Assembly (NCBI RefSeq): GCF_003326475.1
Contig: NZ_JPWA01000006.1
Coordinates: 1 to 64,000 of the forward strand
Origin: Thalassospira xianhensis MCCC 1A02616
GTDB lineage: Bacteria > Pseudomonadota > Alphaproteobacteria > Rhodospirillales > Thalassospiraceae
DNA length: 64,000 nt
Direction: 5' to 3'
The notes beneath the pieces were generated by a model. The model had not been told where the DNA came from. It did not search any database and saw only the letters and a program-made list of their open reading frames with translations. This document shows positions 52,192 to 60,856 of this stretch, piece after piece. Position numbers and translations under genes: made by a program. Numbering within the stretch: the first letter of the stretch is position 1; the number at the start of each line of letters is the position of its first letter.

Positions 52192-52656
52192 ATGAAGCAT
52201 TTTGTGACCGCAGGTTTGATGACCGCATCCCTCGCCCTTGGTCTGGGGGCATTTGGAACTGCACAGGCCGACGAGGCAATGGATAATGAAGCCGTTCAAA
52301 CCCGTCAGATGCTGATGGATGGCATCGGTGGTGCGATGGGAACACTTGGCTGCTACATGAAGGGCCAGTGCGAACTGCCCGATGGTGTGATCCGCAACCT
52401 TGCCAATGGCATTGTGTTTTCCGCCACTGCCGCCCCGGCCGCGTTCGAGCAGAACACTGCGGACGCATCGGTAAAAACAACTGCCAAACCGGATGTCTGG
52501 ACAAACTGGGACGATTTTTCGGGCCGTTTTCCGGAAATGAAAACCGCGGCGATGAACCTTGCAGCCGCAGCCGGTGACAAGGGCGCAATGGGTGCCGCCC
52601 TTGGCGAACTTGGCAAATCCTGCAAAGGCTGCCACGACGAATATCGTTCGAAGTAA
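52192..52656 (+). CDS. Cytochrome c'
   Basis: A 154-residue periplasmic c-type cytochrome. Signal peptide: MKHFVTAGLMTASLALGL...AQA. The haem-binding CKGCH near the C-terminus (residues about 144-148) is the class II, cytochrome c' arrangement with a four-helix bundle before it (VIRNLANGIVFSATAAPAAF, SGRFPEMKTAAMNLAAAAG). An extra Cys (LGCYMKGQCEL) pair is in the first helix region. Such proteins bind NO and help detoxify it. It stands alone before a strong terminator. Confidence 0.9.
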   Translation: MKHFVTAGLMTASLALGLGAFGTAQADEAMDNEAVQTRQMLMDGIGGAMGTLGCYMKGQCELPDGVIRNLANGIVFSATAAPAAFEQNTADASVKTTAKPDVWTNWDDFSGRFPEMKTAAMNLAAAAGDKGAMGAALGELGKSCKGCHDEYRSK

Positions 52657-52693
52657 CAGATCGAAGATACCGGGCACGAGCAAGCTCGGACGT

Positions 52694-52770
52694 CCCCGAA
52701 AGGCCCTGTCATCCCCCCCATGCTGCCCTCCCCCGGCAGCACGACAGGAAAAGCCTTTCGGGGATTTCTT
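52694..52770. terminator. Long nested terminator after cytochrome c'
   Basis: The outer stem CCCCGAAAGGC/GCCTTTCGGGG encloses CCTGTC/GACAGG and TGCTGCC/GGCAGCA, followed by ATTTCTTTATTTT. It separates the cytochrome gene from the convergent regulator gene. Confidence 0.88.
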
Positions 52771-52789
52771 TATTTTCGCGATATTTGCC

Positions 52790-53713
52790 TTAGAAATAAA
52801 GCGTCATGGTAATGTCCTGATCATGGTCGCCGAACCCGCGACCAAAGATATTTACCCCGCCCGGATTTTTGGCATTTTCATCAACCCCGATCCGGAACCG
52901 GATCGAGTGATGATCCATGATTTCCAGCGTATGGATCGTTTGATCGGAAATTTTTTTGCCGTCGATCCAGGTACCGCTTTCATCGATCACCCAGGTCTTG
53001 AGCTGACCATATTGCGAACCTTCCAGCTTCCACCAACCGGGGGAATACAGGCCTCGCCGATCACCGAAATCGCCGGGTGACGTCCATATGCCGACATTCA
53101 CCCCATTGATCCAGATCGAAATATCCGATGGCCATTCGGCGTTGGTTTCCGGGGTTTCCGAACTAACCTCGGCAGTGATCTCAATCCGCTTTGGCAACCG
53201 TCCGGTGACCTTGGCATTGTTGGGGAATTTGTATTCGACATGTCCGCGCGTGAACCATAGAAGCGCCGCCTGCATCCGTTGCGGATCCAGAAAGACATTG
53301 GGCACATCAAGCACACCGATGATCCGTTCGGCCGAACACATTCCGCATGGTGGTCCGACATCAAATTCGGTGAACAGGCCAATCGGCATACTCACGACAA
53401 CCCGATCATCGTCCGAGCTGGTTTTATCCGCATCAAAGCGGATATAGATTTCACTGTAAGCTGCCGAACAGACTTTCTGATTGCCCTTTTTGGCCTTCAT
53501 GGTCTGGGTTTCAACCAATCCAGCCTTTTCAAGCGTCTTGATATTGGTTGCAACAGTCGATTGCGGCAATCCCATCATATCGGCGATTTCATTGACATTT
53601 TGCGGGCCGTGTTTGCGCAGAAGATACAGGATATCAATCCTGGTTTTCGATGCCAGGCCCTGAACAATGTCGGCGTCTTTTACCGGATCGACTGTCAGTA
53701 ATTTTGTCTGCAT
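52790..53713 (-). CDS. HTH regulator of the arabinoside operon (ArsR-like)
   Basis: A 307-residue protein with an N-terminal winged helix (about 15-80: LASKTRIDILYLLRKHGPQN and ADMMGLPQSTVATNIKTLEK) like the ArsR group, and an unusually long C-terminal part of about 210 residues with FDVGPPCGMCSAERIIGVLD and DISIWINGVNVGIWTSPGDF. The C-terminal half looks like a carbohydrate-binding-like beta-rich sensor. It is last in the abfA-ABC operon, 88 bp after the permease gene, so it probably regulates that operon in response to arabinosides. Confidence 0.8.
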   Translation of the reverse strand: MQTKLLTVDPVKDADIVQGLASKTRIDILYLLRKHGPQNVNEIADMMGLPQSTVATNIKTLEKAGLVETQTMKAKKGNQKVCSAAYSEIYIRFDADKTSSDDDRVVVSMPIGLFTEFDVGPPCGMCSAERIIGVLDVPNVFLDPQRMQAALLWFTRGHVEYKFPNNAKVTGRLPKRIEITAEVSSETPETNAEWPSDISIWINGVNVGIWTSPGDFGDRRGLYSPGWWKLEGSQYGQLKTWVIDESGTWIDGKKISDQTIHTLEIMDHHSIRFRIGVDENAKNPGGVNIFGRGFGDHDQDITMTLYF

Positions 53714-53755
53714 GACTTTTTATTGTTCCCTTCAGCTTTTCCGATCCATCGACCA

Positions 53756-53778
53756 ATGCATATGCGGACTATGCATAT
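53756..53778. repeat. Direct repeat ATGCATAT upstream of the regulator
   Basis: ATGCATAT occurs at 53756-53763 and 53771-53778 (15 bp apart), 42 bp upstream of the regulator gene. It may mark a second promoter or an autoregulatory site. Confidence 0.5.
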
Positions 53779-53801
53779 AGCCAAGAATGGCGACAGCCAA
53801 C

Positions 53802-54629
53802 TTATCCCTTGATCCCCGATGACAACATGATCGCCTGTGTTACGCGGCGCTGGAAAACCAGATATGCAACAGCCACTGGCATAGCTGCCATCACGGCAAC
53901 CGCCATGTCACGCGCATACTGGACGCCGAACGAATCACCGACCTGCGTAATACCGACAGTAACCGTCATCATTTCTTCCGAAGTGGTAACAAGAAACGGC
54001 CACAGGAAGTTATTCCAGGACATGATAAAGGTGATGATCGAAAGTGCTGCTGTAATCCCCCAATTCAACGGCAGATACAGCTTGAACAGAATCTGGAATT
54101 CGCCACAACCATCAAGTTTGGCAGCCTCGCGCAGTTCACGGGGCACAGAATCAAAAAACTGCTTATAAACAATCACAACCACCGGAATGATCACCTGCGG
54201 CAGGATGATCCCACCCCATGTATTAACCATGCCGAATTTATGCATCAGCACGAATTGCGAGACCACCAGTGCCTGTGATGGCACCATAAAGCTTGCCAGC
54301 ACCACCAGAAAAAGCACCCGACGGCCCGGAAAGACCAGTTGTGACAGGGCATAACCACACATCATGCTGATCATGATGACTATGCCTGTAATCAGGACCG
54401 ACGTCCCGATGGAATTGATGTACCAGCGCACAAGATTGGTATCGAATAACGCAAAGGCATAGGAAGAAATATCGAATGTCTGTGGCCAGAACGATAGACT
54501 GCCAACGACTTCCGGTTCCGGCTTCAGCGATGTGACAATCGCCCAGTAAAGCGGGAATGCCCATGCACAGGCAGCGATCAGGGTAAAGATCAGAAGCAGG
54601 ATGTTGCTTGGCGAAATGCGTCCCATCAT
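53802..54629 (-). CDS. Arabinoside ABC transporter permease (MalG type)
   Basis: A 275-residue permease with six hydrophobic segments. EAA loop: SVPRELREAAKLDGCGEFQILFKLYLPLN; the C-terminus QRRVTQAIMLSSGIKG is typical of MalG-type proteins. The ATG overlaps the upstream permease stop codon as TAATG. It belongs to the CUT1 sugar transporter class together with the partner permease, ATPase and binding protein. Confidence 0.92.
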   Translation of the reverse strand: MMGRISPSNILLLIFTLIAACAWAFPLYWAIVTSLKPEPEVVGSLSFWPQTFDISSYAFALFDTNLVRWYINSIGTSVLITGIVIMISMMCGYALSQLVFPGRRVLFLVVLASFMVPSQALVVSQFVLMHKFGMVNTWGGIILPQVIIPVVVIVYKQFFDSVPRELREAAKLDGCGEFQILFKLYLPLNWGITAALSIITFIMSWNNFLWPFLVTTSEEMMTVTVGITQVGDSFGVQYARDMAVAVMAAMPVAVAYLVFQRRVTQAIMLSSGIKG

Positions 54630-55504
54630 TATTTCCCCCGCGCTTTAAGCAACTGATATTGCAGGACCGAAACCGCCACGATGATGACAAACAACGCCAC
54701 CGCAACCGCCGAGGCGTAACCGCCCTGATTGCGCCCGAACGCCTCGCGATAGACAAGTTGCAACAACACATAGGTCGAATTGAACGGCCCGCCTTGTGTC
54801 ATCAGGTAAATCTGATCGAAAATCTTGAGCTGCAGGATCAGTTGCAGGGTCAGAACCAGCGCAGTTACCGGCCACAGCAAAGGCCACGTGATACGACGGA
54901 ACTGCTGCAAGCGGCTGGCACCATCAAGCGATGCGGCTTCGTAGTAATCGTCGGGAATATTGCGCAGGGCTGAAATGAACAGCAACACATTGAACCCGTT
55001 GGTCCACCATATGGTTACGAGTGCCACCATCGGCATTGCCCATACCGGATCGCGGAATACACTGATACGGCGGCCAATGATGGCCTCTATCAGGGGCTGA
55101 GCGACCCCGAACTGCTGATCAAGAACCCACTGCCAGATTTGTGTCACGACTGTCACCGGCAGGATATAGGGCATGAAAAACAGCACCAGAATGCCAGCCT
55201 GTATCCAGCCTTTAAGCCGGACGACCATCATTGCGATGCCAAGCCCGATCAGGGTATTGGGCACCACCGTCAGCAACACGAAATAAAGCGTATTATAGAC
55301 CGAGGTGTAGAACAGCTTGTGTTCGAACATCCGGATATAATTGTCGAGCCCGATCCATTCACCTTCACCGATCAAGGGCGCGTTGGTAAAGCTCATCGCG
55401 AACATTTTGTAAACCGGATAGGCAAAGACCACGAGATAGCAGATCACAAATGGCGCAATCAGCAGCAAGGCCGTTACTGTTCTGTTTCGGGATTTCAATC
55501 GCAT
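54629..55504 (-). CDS. Arabinoside ABC transporter permease (MalF type)
   Basis: A 291-residue permease. It begins MRLKSRNRTVTALLLIAPFV at 55504; a longer frame to 55564 is not supported. Landmarks are IQAGILVLFFMPYILPVTVV and the EAA loop PDDYYEAASLDGASRLQQFRRITWPLL. The next gene overlaps its stop codon. Confidence 0.92.
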   Translation of the reverse strand: MRLKSRNRTVTALLLIAPFVICYLVVFAYPVYKMFAMSFTNAPLIGEGEWIGLDNYIRMFEHKLFYTSVYNTLYFVLLTVVPNTLIGLGIAMMVVRLKGWIQAGILVLFFMPYILPVTVVTQIWQWVLDQQFGVAQPLIEAIIGRRISVFRDPVWAMPMVALVTIWWTNGFNVLLFISALRNIPDDYYEAASLDGASRLQQFRRITWPLLWPVTALVLTLQLILQLKIFDQIYLMTQGGPFNSTYVLLQLVYREAFGRNQGGYASAVAVALFVIIVAVSVLQYQLLKARGK

Positions 55505-55598
55505 TGATGCCGCCCCATAGCCATGAAAGTCACGCAAGGGATCACCGGCAGCGATGGCGGGCAAAGGGAGGAATGCCAGCCACCGCCGTCACCGATGA

Positions 55599-56870
55599 TC
55601 AGTTAAGTTCCAGGCCCTGAAGTTCGTCACGCACCATGTCCAACGCATCTTCGGGGTCAAGCTGCCCGTTGAGCGCAGGAACAATGAAATTCTGCGTGGC
55701 TTCGTAAATCGGCCCGGCGACACCGGCAATCGAGATTTCAGGATCGAAAACAGCGGTTTCAGCAAGTGCGGAATAGGTCGCATTCGGTTCCATTTTCTTG
55801 AACTCGTCGCTTTCGGCAACCGCCTTGAAAGCCGGTATATGCCCGGCATCAGCCCATGAAAGGCTGTGTTCGTTCATCCATGCGATGATCTGCAGGACGG
55901 TCTTGACCTTCTCAGCCGAAATCGGATTGGCTTCGCTGTGCGGGATGGCGAAGGCATGAGAATCTGCCCATGTCGCTTTTTGATCCATCAGAACGGGGAT
56001 CTGAATGGCACCCCATTCGAAACCAAGATCGCCGTTCTTGGCCAGATCCTTCATTGTCGGGACTTCCCATACACCATTGATATGCATGGCGGCACGACCC
56101 GATGTGAACAGCGCGATGGATGCCTCGTAGGAAATCAGCTCTGGCGAATAACCCGATGCCACCCAATTGGTCATCGCATTCAGCGCCTTTAGCCCCGCAT
56201 CGCCGGGGAGGATTTCGCCATCTTCGATAAATGGCGCGCCTTGCTGGGCAAGCAGCGTATAGAATACACGCCACATTGATCCGCCTTCATCCGTATGCAG
56301 AGACAGCGGAACCTCGACCCCGGATTCTTCAAGTTTGGCAAGGGCTGCGTTGAAGTTTTCAAGCCCGTCCAGCCCTTTTGGTTTGCCGTCTTCACCAAGC
56401 AGGCCGGCCTTATCAAGCGCGTCCTTGTTGTAATAAAGAACAATGGAATGGATATCGAACGGCAGGCCATAAAGCTGATCACCAACCTTGGCCGCGTTGA
56501 AGCTTGACGGGAAATAATCATCGGGCGACAGCCCGGCCTCTGCCAGCTCATCATCACTGATCGGGCGCAACTGCCCCTGCGGCACGGCCAGCGGGAAACG
56601 CGACAGGTGATAGGTCATGATATCGGGTTGCTGACCGACCGCCGTTGCGGTTTGAACCTTGGTATAGAATGGAACGCCCCATTCCAGTGTGGTTGAACTG
56701 ATATTGATATCCGGATGGGTTTCGTTGAATTCCTTGATCAGTGCCTTCATACGCACGCCATCGCCGCCTTCAAGGAAATCCCACCAGGTAATCTGGGTCT
56801 GGGCGCTGGCGATGGCAGAACCGCCTATCAGGATAGCGGCCGAAAGACCGGCCTTGATGAAATGTTTCAC
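55599..56870 (-). CDS. Arabinoside ABC transporter substrate-binding protein
   Basis: A 423-residue family 1 binding protein with signal peptide (MKHFIKAGLSAAILIGGSAIASA) and the mature landmarks TWWDFLEGGDGVRMKALIKE, GQLYGLPFDIHSIVLYYNKDA and SGRAAMHINGVWEVPTM. The start codon is GTG with GGAGG upstream. Because abfA leads the operon, arabinofuranosyl oligosaccharides are the likely ligand, which is inference. Confidence 0.9.
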   Translation of the reverse strand: MKHFIKAGLSAAILIGGSAIASAQTQITWWDFLEGGDGVRMKALIKEFNETHPDINISSTTLEWGVPFYTKVQTATAVGQQPDIMTYHLSRFPLAVPQGQLRPISDDELAEAGLSPDDYFPSSFNAAKVGDQLYGLPFDIHSIVLYYNKDALDKAGLLGEDGKPKGLDGLENFNAALAKLEESGVEVPLSLHTDEGGSMWRVFYTLLAQQGAPFIEDGEILPGDAGLKALNAMTNWVASGYSPELISYEASIALFTSGRAAMHINGVWEVPTMKDLAKNGDLGFEWGAIQIPVLMDQKATWADSHAFAIPHSEANPISAEKVKTVLQIIAWMNEHSLSWADAGHIPAFKAVAESDEFKKMEPNATYSALAETAVFDPEISIAGVAGPIYEATQNFIVPALNGQLDPEDALDMVRDELQGLELN

Positions 56871-56982
56871 GACGTTTCCTCCTCGTTCGCCGGGTGATGA
56901 GACCCGGCCTGAAATGCCCTGACAGGTTTCTTGTTATGATTGCATCCCGTTTCGGGCGACTGTAGTCCGGTGGGCTGCGGCG

Positions 56983-58095
56983 TTACCGCAGGCGCGCACC
57001 ATCGGCATCGAACAGAAACAGGTGACGTGTCGGCAAGAGCGCCGATATGTGATCCTGTGCGATATGATTGCGATCCGACCGGCGTTCGATTGTTACGCGC
57101 GCGCCACTCTCGGTCAGGCTGTGGACGTAGCTGACCCCACCGAGTTCTTCGGTAAATTCGGTTTTAAGCGTTAGTTCCGCGGCGTGCCCATCGGCGTCTG
57201 TCACGTCACCGGTTTCGACATTTTCCGGACGGATGCCCAGCGTGACGGCAGTACCGACTTTTGGCACTGGTCCGGAAAGGGTCAGCGAAACGATACTGTT
57301 TGGGGGTTCATCCAATCGGATATTCACAGTGTCCGATGCGCCACTATTTGATTTGGCGACAGTGCCGGTTAAGAAGTTCATTTTCGGCGAACCAATGAAA
57401 CCGGCGACGAACTGGTTATCGGGATTATCGTAAAGATCAAGAGGCGATCCGATCTGCTGCACGACACCCGATTTCAGGACCACGATCTTGTCGGCAAGCG
57501 TCATGGCTTCGACCTGATCGTGGGTGACATAAATCATTGTCGCCCCGATCTGATTGTGTAGACGGGAGATTTCCATGCGCATCTGAACGCGTAGTTCGGC
57601 ATCAAGGTTGGATAAAGGTTCGTCAAACAAAAAGACCTTTGGCTGACGCACAATGGCACGTCCGATGGCAACGCGCTGACGCTGTCCGCCGGAAAGCTGC
57701 GATGGTTTGCGATCCAGATGCTGATCAAGTTGCAGAATGCGTGCTGCTTCTTCGACCTTGGCCCGGATTTCATCCTTTGGACGACGGGCAATTTGCAGGC
57801 TGAAGGCCATATTGTCGAAAACCGTTAGGTGCGGATAAAGCGCATAGGATTGAAACACCATTGATACGCCGCGCCTGGCAGCTTCCTGATGGGTGACATC
57901 CTGCCCTTCGATATCAATGACGCCGCTTGTCGTCTCCTCCAACCCGGCAATCATTCGAAGCAGCGTGGATTTCCCACAGCCCGACGGACCGACAAAGACG
58001 ACGAACTCGCCCTGTTCGATCGAGATATTCACATCATGGATAACTTCGACCGGCCCGAAGGCCTTTTTGATATTGCTCAGCGTAACACCGGACAT
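56983..58095 (-). CDS. Sugar ABC transporter ATPase (UgpC/MsmK type)
   Basis: A 370-residue ATPase closely parallel to AglK. Walker A GPSGCGKST, signature LSGGQRQRVAIGRAIVR, Walker B VFLFDEPLSNLDAEL and YVTHDQVEAMTLADK are intact; the C-terminal TOBE region includes TLGIRPENVETGDV. It serves the permease pair downstream. A 72-bp gap with a hairpin separates it from abfA. Confidence 0.93.
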   Translation of the reverse strand: MSGVTLSNIKKAFGPVEVIHDVNISIEQGEFVVFVGPSGCGKSTLLRMIAGLEETTSGVIDIEGQDVTHQEAARRGVSMVFQSYALYPHLTVFDNMAFSLQIARRPKDEIRAKVEEAARILQLDQHLDRKPSQLSGGQRQRVAIGRAIVRQPKVFLFDEPLSNLDAELRVQMRMEISRLHNQIGATMIYVTHDQVEAMTLADKIVVLKSGVVQQIGSPLDLYDNPDNQFVAGFIGSPKMNFLTGTVAKSNSGASDTVNIRLDEPPNSIVSLTLSGPVPKVGTAVTLGIRPENVETGDVTDADGHAAELTLKTEFTEELGGVSYVHSLTESGARVTIERRSDRNHIAQDHISALLPTRHLFLFDADGARLR

Positions 58096-58131
58096 TTCCG
58101 TAATCCTCCCAAGTCTGAACCCGATATGACG

Positions 58132-58162
58132 ACGGGCTGACCGGCACTTCCGGCCAGCCCGT
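58132..58162 (-). terminator. Hairpin between abfA and the ATPase gene
   Basis: ACGGGCTG-A-CCGG and CCGG-C-CAGCCCGT form a 12-bp stem with one internal A-C mismatch around CACTT. It lies 5 nt after the abfA stop codon and may attenuate or stabilise the transcript. Confidence 0.7.
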
Positions 58163-58167
58163 AACCA

Positions 58168-59688
58168 TCAGGCCGATGCATCAAGAGAAATTCGGATCAT
58201 GTGATAGGACAGCGGCTTGAGCGTTCCGGCGAGCTTGCCATCCTCAAGTCCGATACCGCTGCCCTTTTTCGGAGTTACGGTATCCGGTGCGTCAATCGAA
58301 TTGCGGTCTTCGAGCTTGTGACCGGACAGCTCGACATGCTCGATCACCCTCGTTTTGCCAAATCCTTCAAGGGACAGATCAAGACCAAGGTCGCTGTCGA
58401 GGTGGCGATTGATCAGGAATATCGCAACAGACTTACCATCTTCGGCCTGCACAGCCGACGCATCGAGATAAGGCACGTCCTGCGATACATCACAATCGTA
58501 GCGCGGGACATCCACACTGACATTCAGCGCCGTACCCCGCCCGTGCTTTGATGCGAACTGCAGGGGATAATAAATCGTCTGCGCCCATGCCGGCCCACCT
58601 TCACGCGTCAGGATCGGGGCAATGACGTTCACAAGCTGCGCCATGCAGGCGATCTTGACGCGGTCAGAACGACGGATGAATACGTTCAGCAGGCTGGCAA
58701 TCAGAAGTGCGTCTTCGAAATTATAGACTTCTTCAAGCAAGGCTGGTGCGACCGGCCAGTCCCATTCCTTGATCCGCTGATCATCGGTTTTACGGTCGTG
58801 ATACCAGACATTCCATTCATCAAAACAGATTTTGACATCCTTTTTGGAACGCTTCTTGGCCTTGATGTAATCAATCACGCCGCCGATGGTAACGATATAG
58901 CGGTCCAGTTCTTCGGCACGGCCGAAATAGTTCAGCGTGTCCTTTTCCTCGTTGCCGAAATATTTGTGCAGCGAGATGTAATCAACACTGTCATAGCTTT
59001 CTTCAAGCACCGTGGCTTCCCAGTCGGGATAGGTTTTCATCTTGTCGTTCGAAGACCCGCAAACCACGGTTTCAAGTGACTGATCGAAATATTTGAAGGC
59101 CTTGGAAACCTCGTTGGCAAGATGTCCATAGTCCCGTGCGGTCTTGTGACCGACCTGCCAAGGACCATCCATTTCATTGCCAAGGCACCAGATACGCACA
59201 TCATGCGGATCGGCATAGCCATGGGACTTGCGCAGGTCCGACCAATAAGTTCCTCCGGGATGGTTGCAATATTCAAGGAAGTTGCGTGCATCTTCCAACC
59301 CGCGTGAACCAAGGTTCATCGCCAGCATCATTTCTGTATTGGCAAGCTTTGCCCAATCAGCGAATTCGTTGACCCCCATCTGGTTTGTTTCGCGGGTCCG
59401 CCATGCCAGATCAAGACGTGTCGGGCGTTGATCGCGCGGACCGATACCATCTTCCCAGTTATAGGCCGAAACGAAATTGCCCCCCGGATAGCGTACAATC
59501 GGCACATCAAGCCCGCGAACCAGTTCCAGCGTATCCTGACGGAATCCGTTTTTGTCGGCGGTTTCGTGGCCGGGTTCATAAATACCGGTATAAACCGCAC
59601 GGCCCATATGTTCGAGAAACGAGCCATAAACCCGCCTGTCGACAGTCGCGATTGTAAAGTCCCTGTGAATGGTTGCGCGTGCCCGCAT
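58168..59688 (-). CDS. abfA: Alpha-L-arabinofuranosidase (GH51)
   Basis: A 506-residue GH51 enzyme without a signal peptide, so it acts in the cytoplasm on imported arabinosides. The acid/base Glu is in IWCLGNEMDGPWQVG, and the nucleophile Glu in ICFDEWNVWYHDR; GSFLEHMGRAVYTGIYEP is the N-terminal signature. Length matches the family (about 500). It is first in the operon, behind a pair of long inverted half-sites at 59741-59796. Confidence 0.93.
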   Translation of the reverse strand: MRARATIHRDFTIATVDRRVYGSFLEHMGRAVYTGIYEPGHETADKNGFRQDTLELVRGLDVPIVRYPGGNFVSAYNWEDGIGPRDQRPTRLDLAWRTRETNQMGVNEFADWAKLANTEMMLAMNLGSRGLEDARNFLEYCNHPGGTYWSDLRKSHGYADPHDVRIWCLGNEMDGPWQVGHKTARDYGHLANEVSKAFKYFDQSLETVVCGSSNDKMKTYPDWEATVLEESYDSVDYISLHKYFGNEEKDTLNYFGRAEELDRYIVTIGGVIDYIKAKKRSKKDVKICFDEWNVWYHDRKTDDQRIKEWDWPVAPALLEEVYNFEDALLIASLLNVFIRRSDRVKIACMAQLVNVIAPILTREGGPAWAQTIYYPLQFASKHGRGTALNVSVDVPRYDCDVSQDVPYLDASAVQAEDGKSVAIFLINRHLDSDLGLDLSLEGFGKTRVIEHVELSGHKLEDRNSIDAPDTVTPKKGSGIGLEDGKLAGTLKPLSYHMIRISLDASA

Positions 59689-59740
59689 GACTGTTTCCTC
59701 ACCTGTCTTTTGTTCTTTGATGAGGTCAGCCTAGGAACAC

Positions 59741-59796
59741 GAAATTTATATATCAAGTAATTTGTTTTATATCAAAAATACTGATACATAAATTTC
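59741..59796. promoter_or_regulatory. Inverted operator pair upstream of abfA
   Basis: GAAATTTATATATCA (59741-59755) and TGATACATAAATTTC (59782-59796) are inverted copies matching at 14 of 15 positions, with a third partial copy TTTTATATCA between them (59765-59774). They lie 53-108 bp upstream of the abfA start in a very AT-rich stretch, so they are the likely sites of the operon regulator. Confidence 0.7.
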
Positions 59797-59909
59797 GGTA
59801 TATATCGCATTTTTCGGTTTTAATGTCCGCCGAATTATGACGGTCAACTCAGTAACTTACCGCAACGCAACACGTTTTCCGATTTAGTATGATGATATGA
59901 TAAAATATT

Positions 59910-60644
59910 TCACCCGCCTCTGGCAATGATAACCATTCCCCACACCGCCAGACCACAAACAACGAGAATCGCGATCCCGAGGATGGGGGAAGCAAAGCGG
60001 ATTTGCGTGAAACTGTTGGCAATGCTTTCAGGGACTTTCCGGACACCCGTGATCATTGCGCCGATAAGATTTTCGCGCTTGACCATCAGATAGAAAATCG
60101 CCGCCAGAACATGCAGTGCCACCGCTGCGTAGATAAGATTAATGTTTGTGTGGTGAATGAAATTCATCGTGCTGGCAAAATCGGAACTGACATAGGCAAC
60201 CAGCGGACCGTCAAAGAACAGGAAGGTATCCTCGCTAGTGAAAAGGCCGCTTATCGCCTGTATCGCCACCAGCACGATCAGCACCACAACCATCCAGCCC
60301 CCCGCCGGATTATGCCCCGGATAGGTTAGATCACGAACCGAACCGTTGGGCAGTTTGCGCATATAACCGATCACCTTGCCCGGACCGGCGAGGAAATCTG
60401 AAAACCGCGCGTTCGAACTGCCTACAAATCCCCAGATGATGCGAAAAAGGACCAGTGCCAGCACGCTGTATCCCGAAATCGCATGGATATCGATCATCAC
60501 TTCCTGATTGGACCACCAGGATGTCGCAATCGCGACCACCAATGCCCAATGAAACAGGCGGACAGGAAAGTCCCAAAGCCGGACGGTCTTTTCCGGTTCC
60601 GAATTTTCCGTTTGCGTCTGATGCGGTTTGGTCTGGTCGCTCAT
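59910..60644 (-). CDS. Cytochrome b561/b-type domain protein
   Basis: A 244-residue membrane protein of the cytochrome b/hydrogenase b-subunit type. Four hydrophobic segments with candidate haem His: FHWALVVAIATSWW, DIHAISGYSVLALVLFRIIW, FIHHTNINLIYAAVALHVLAA. An Arg/Trp motif VRLWDFPVRLFHW is the family N-terminus. A 5th hydrophobic segment ends the protein. It is divergent from the imelysin operon and shares the Fur-like box region, so it may be an iron-stress electron carrier. Confidence 0.88.
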   Translation of the reverse strand: MSDQTKPHQTQTENSEPEKTVRLWDFPVRLFHWALVVAIATSWWSNQEVMIDIHAISGYSVLALVLFRIIWGFVGSSNARFSDFLAGPGKVIGYMRKLPNGSVRDLTYPGHNPAGGWMVVVLIVLVAIQAISGLFTSEDTFLFFDGPLVAYVSSDFASTMNFIHHTNINLIYAAVALHVLAAIFYLMVKRENLIGAMITGVRKVPESIANSFTQIRFASPILGIAILVVCGLAVWGMVIIARGG

Positions 60645-60767
60645 TGGCAGTCCCCTTTTCTGCTTCTGTACGGATCATGATGCCCTGAACCGGTGGCAAA
60701 TACAGGTCAAATTGTGGTTATCACAGCAAAAAATGTGGAAAATCTGCTTGTTGAGATATTTGAGGTT

Positions 60768-60788
60768 TGCAAATCATTATCACAAGCA
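60768..60788. promoter_or_regulatory. Fur-like box in the cytochrome b/imelysin divergent region
   Basis: TGCAAATCATTATCACAAGC (then A) resembles the alphaproteobacterial Fur pattern TGCAAATnATTnnCATTTGCA, with an intact left half and centre and a degenerate right half. It lies 68 bp before the imelysin start and 123 bp before the cytochrome start. Confidence 0.6.
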
Positions 60789-60856
60789 GTAACAATTATC
60801 CGGAAGCATAACGGGCTATGCCCTTGGCTCACCTTCAGGGACAGATGGGAACTCCT

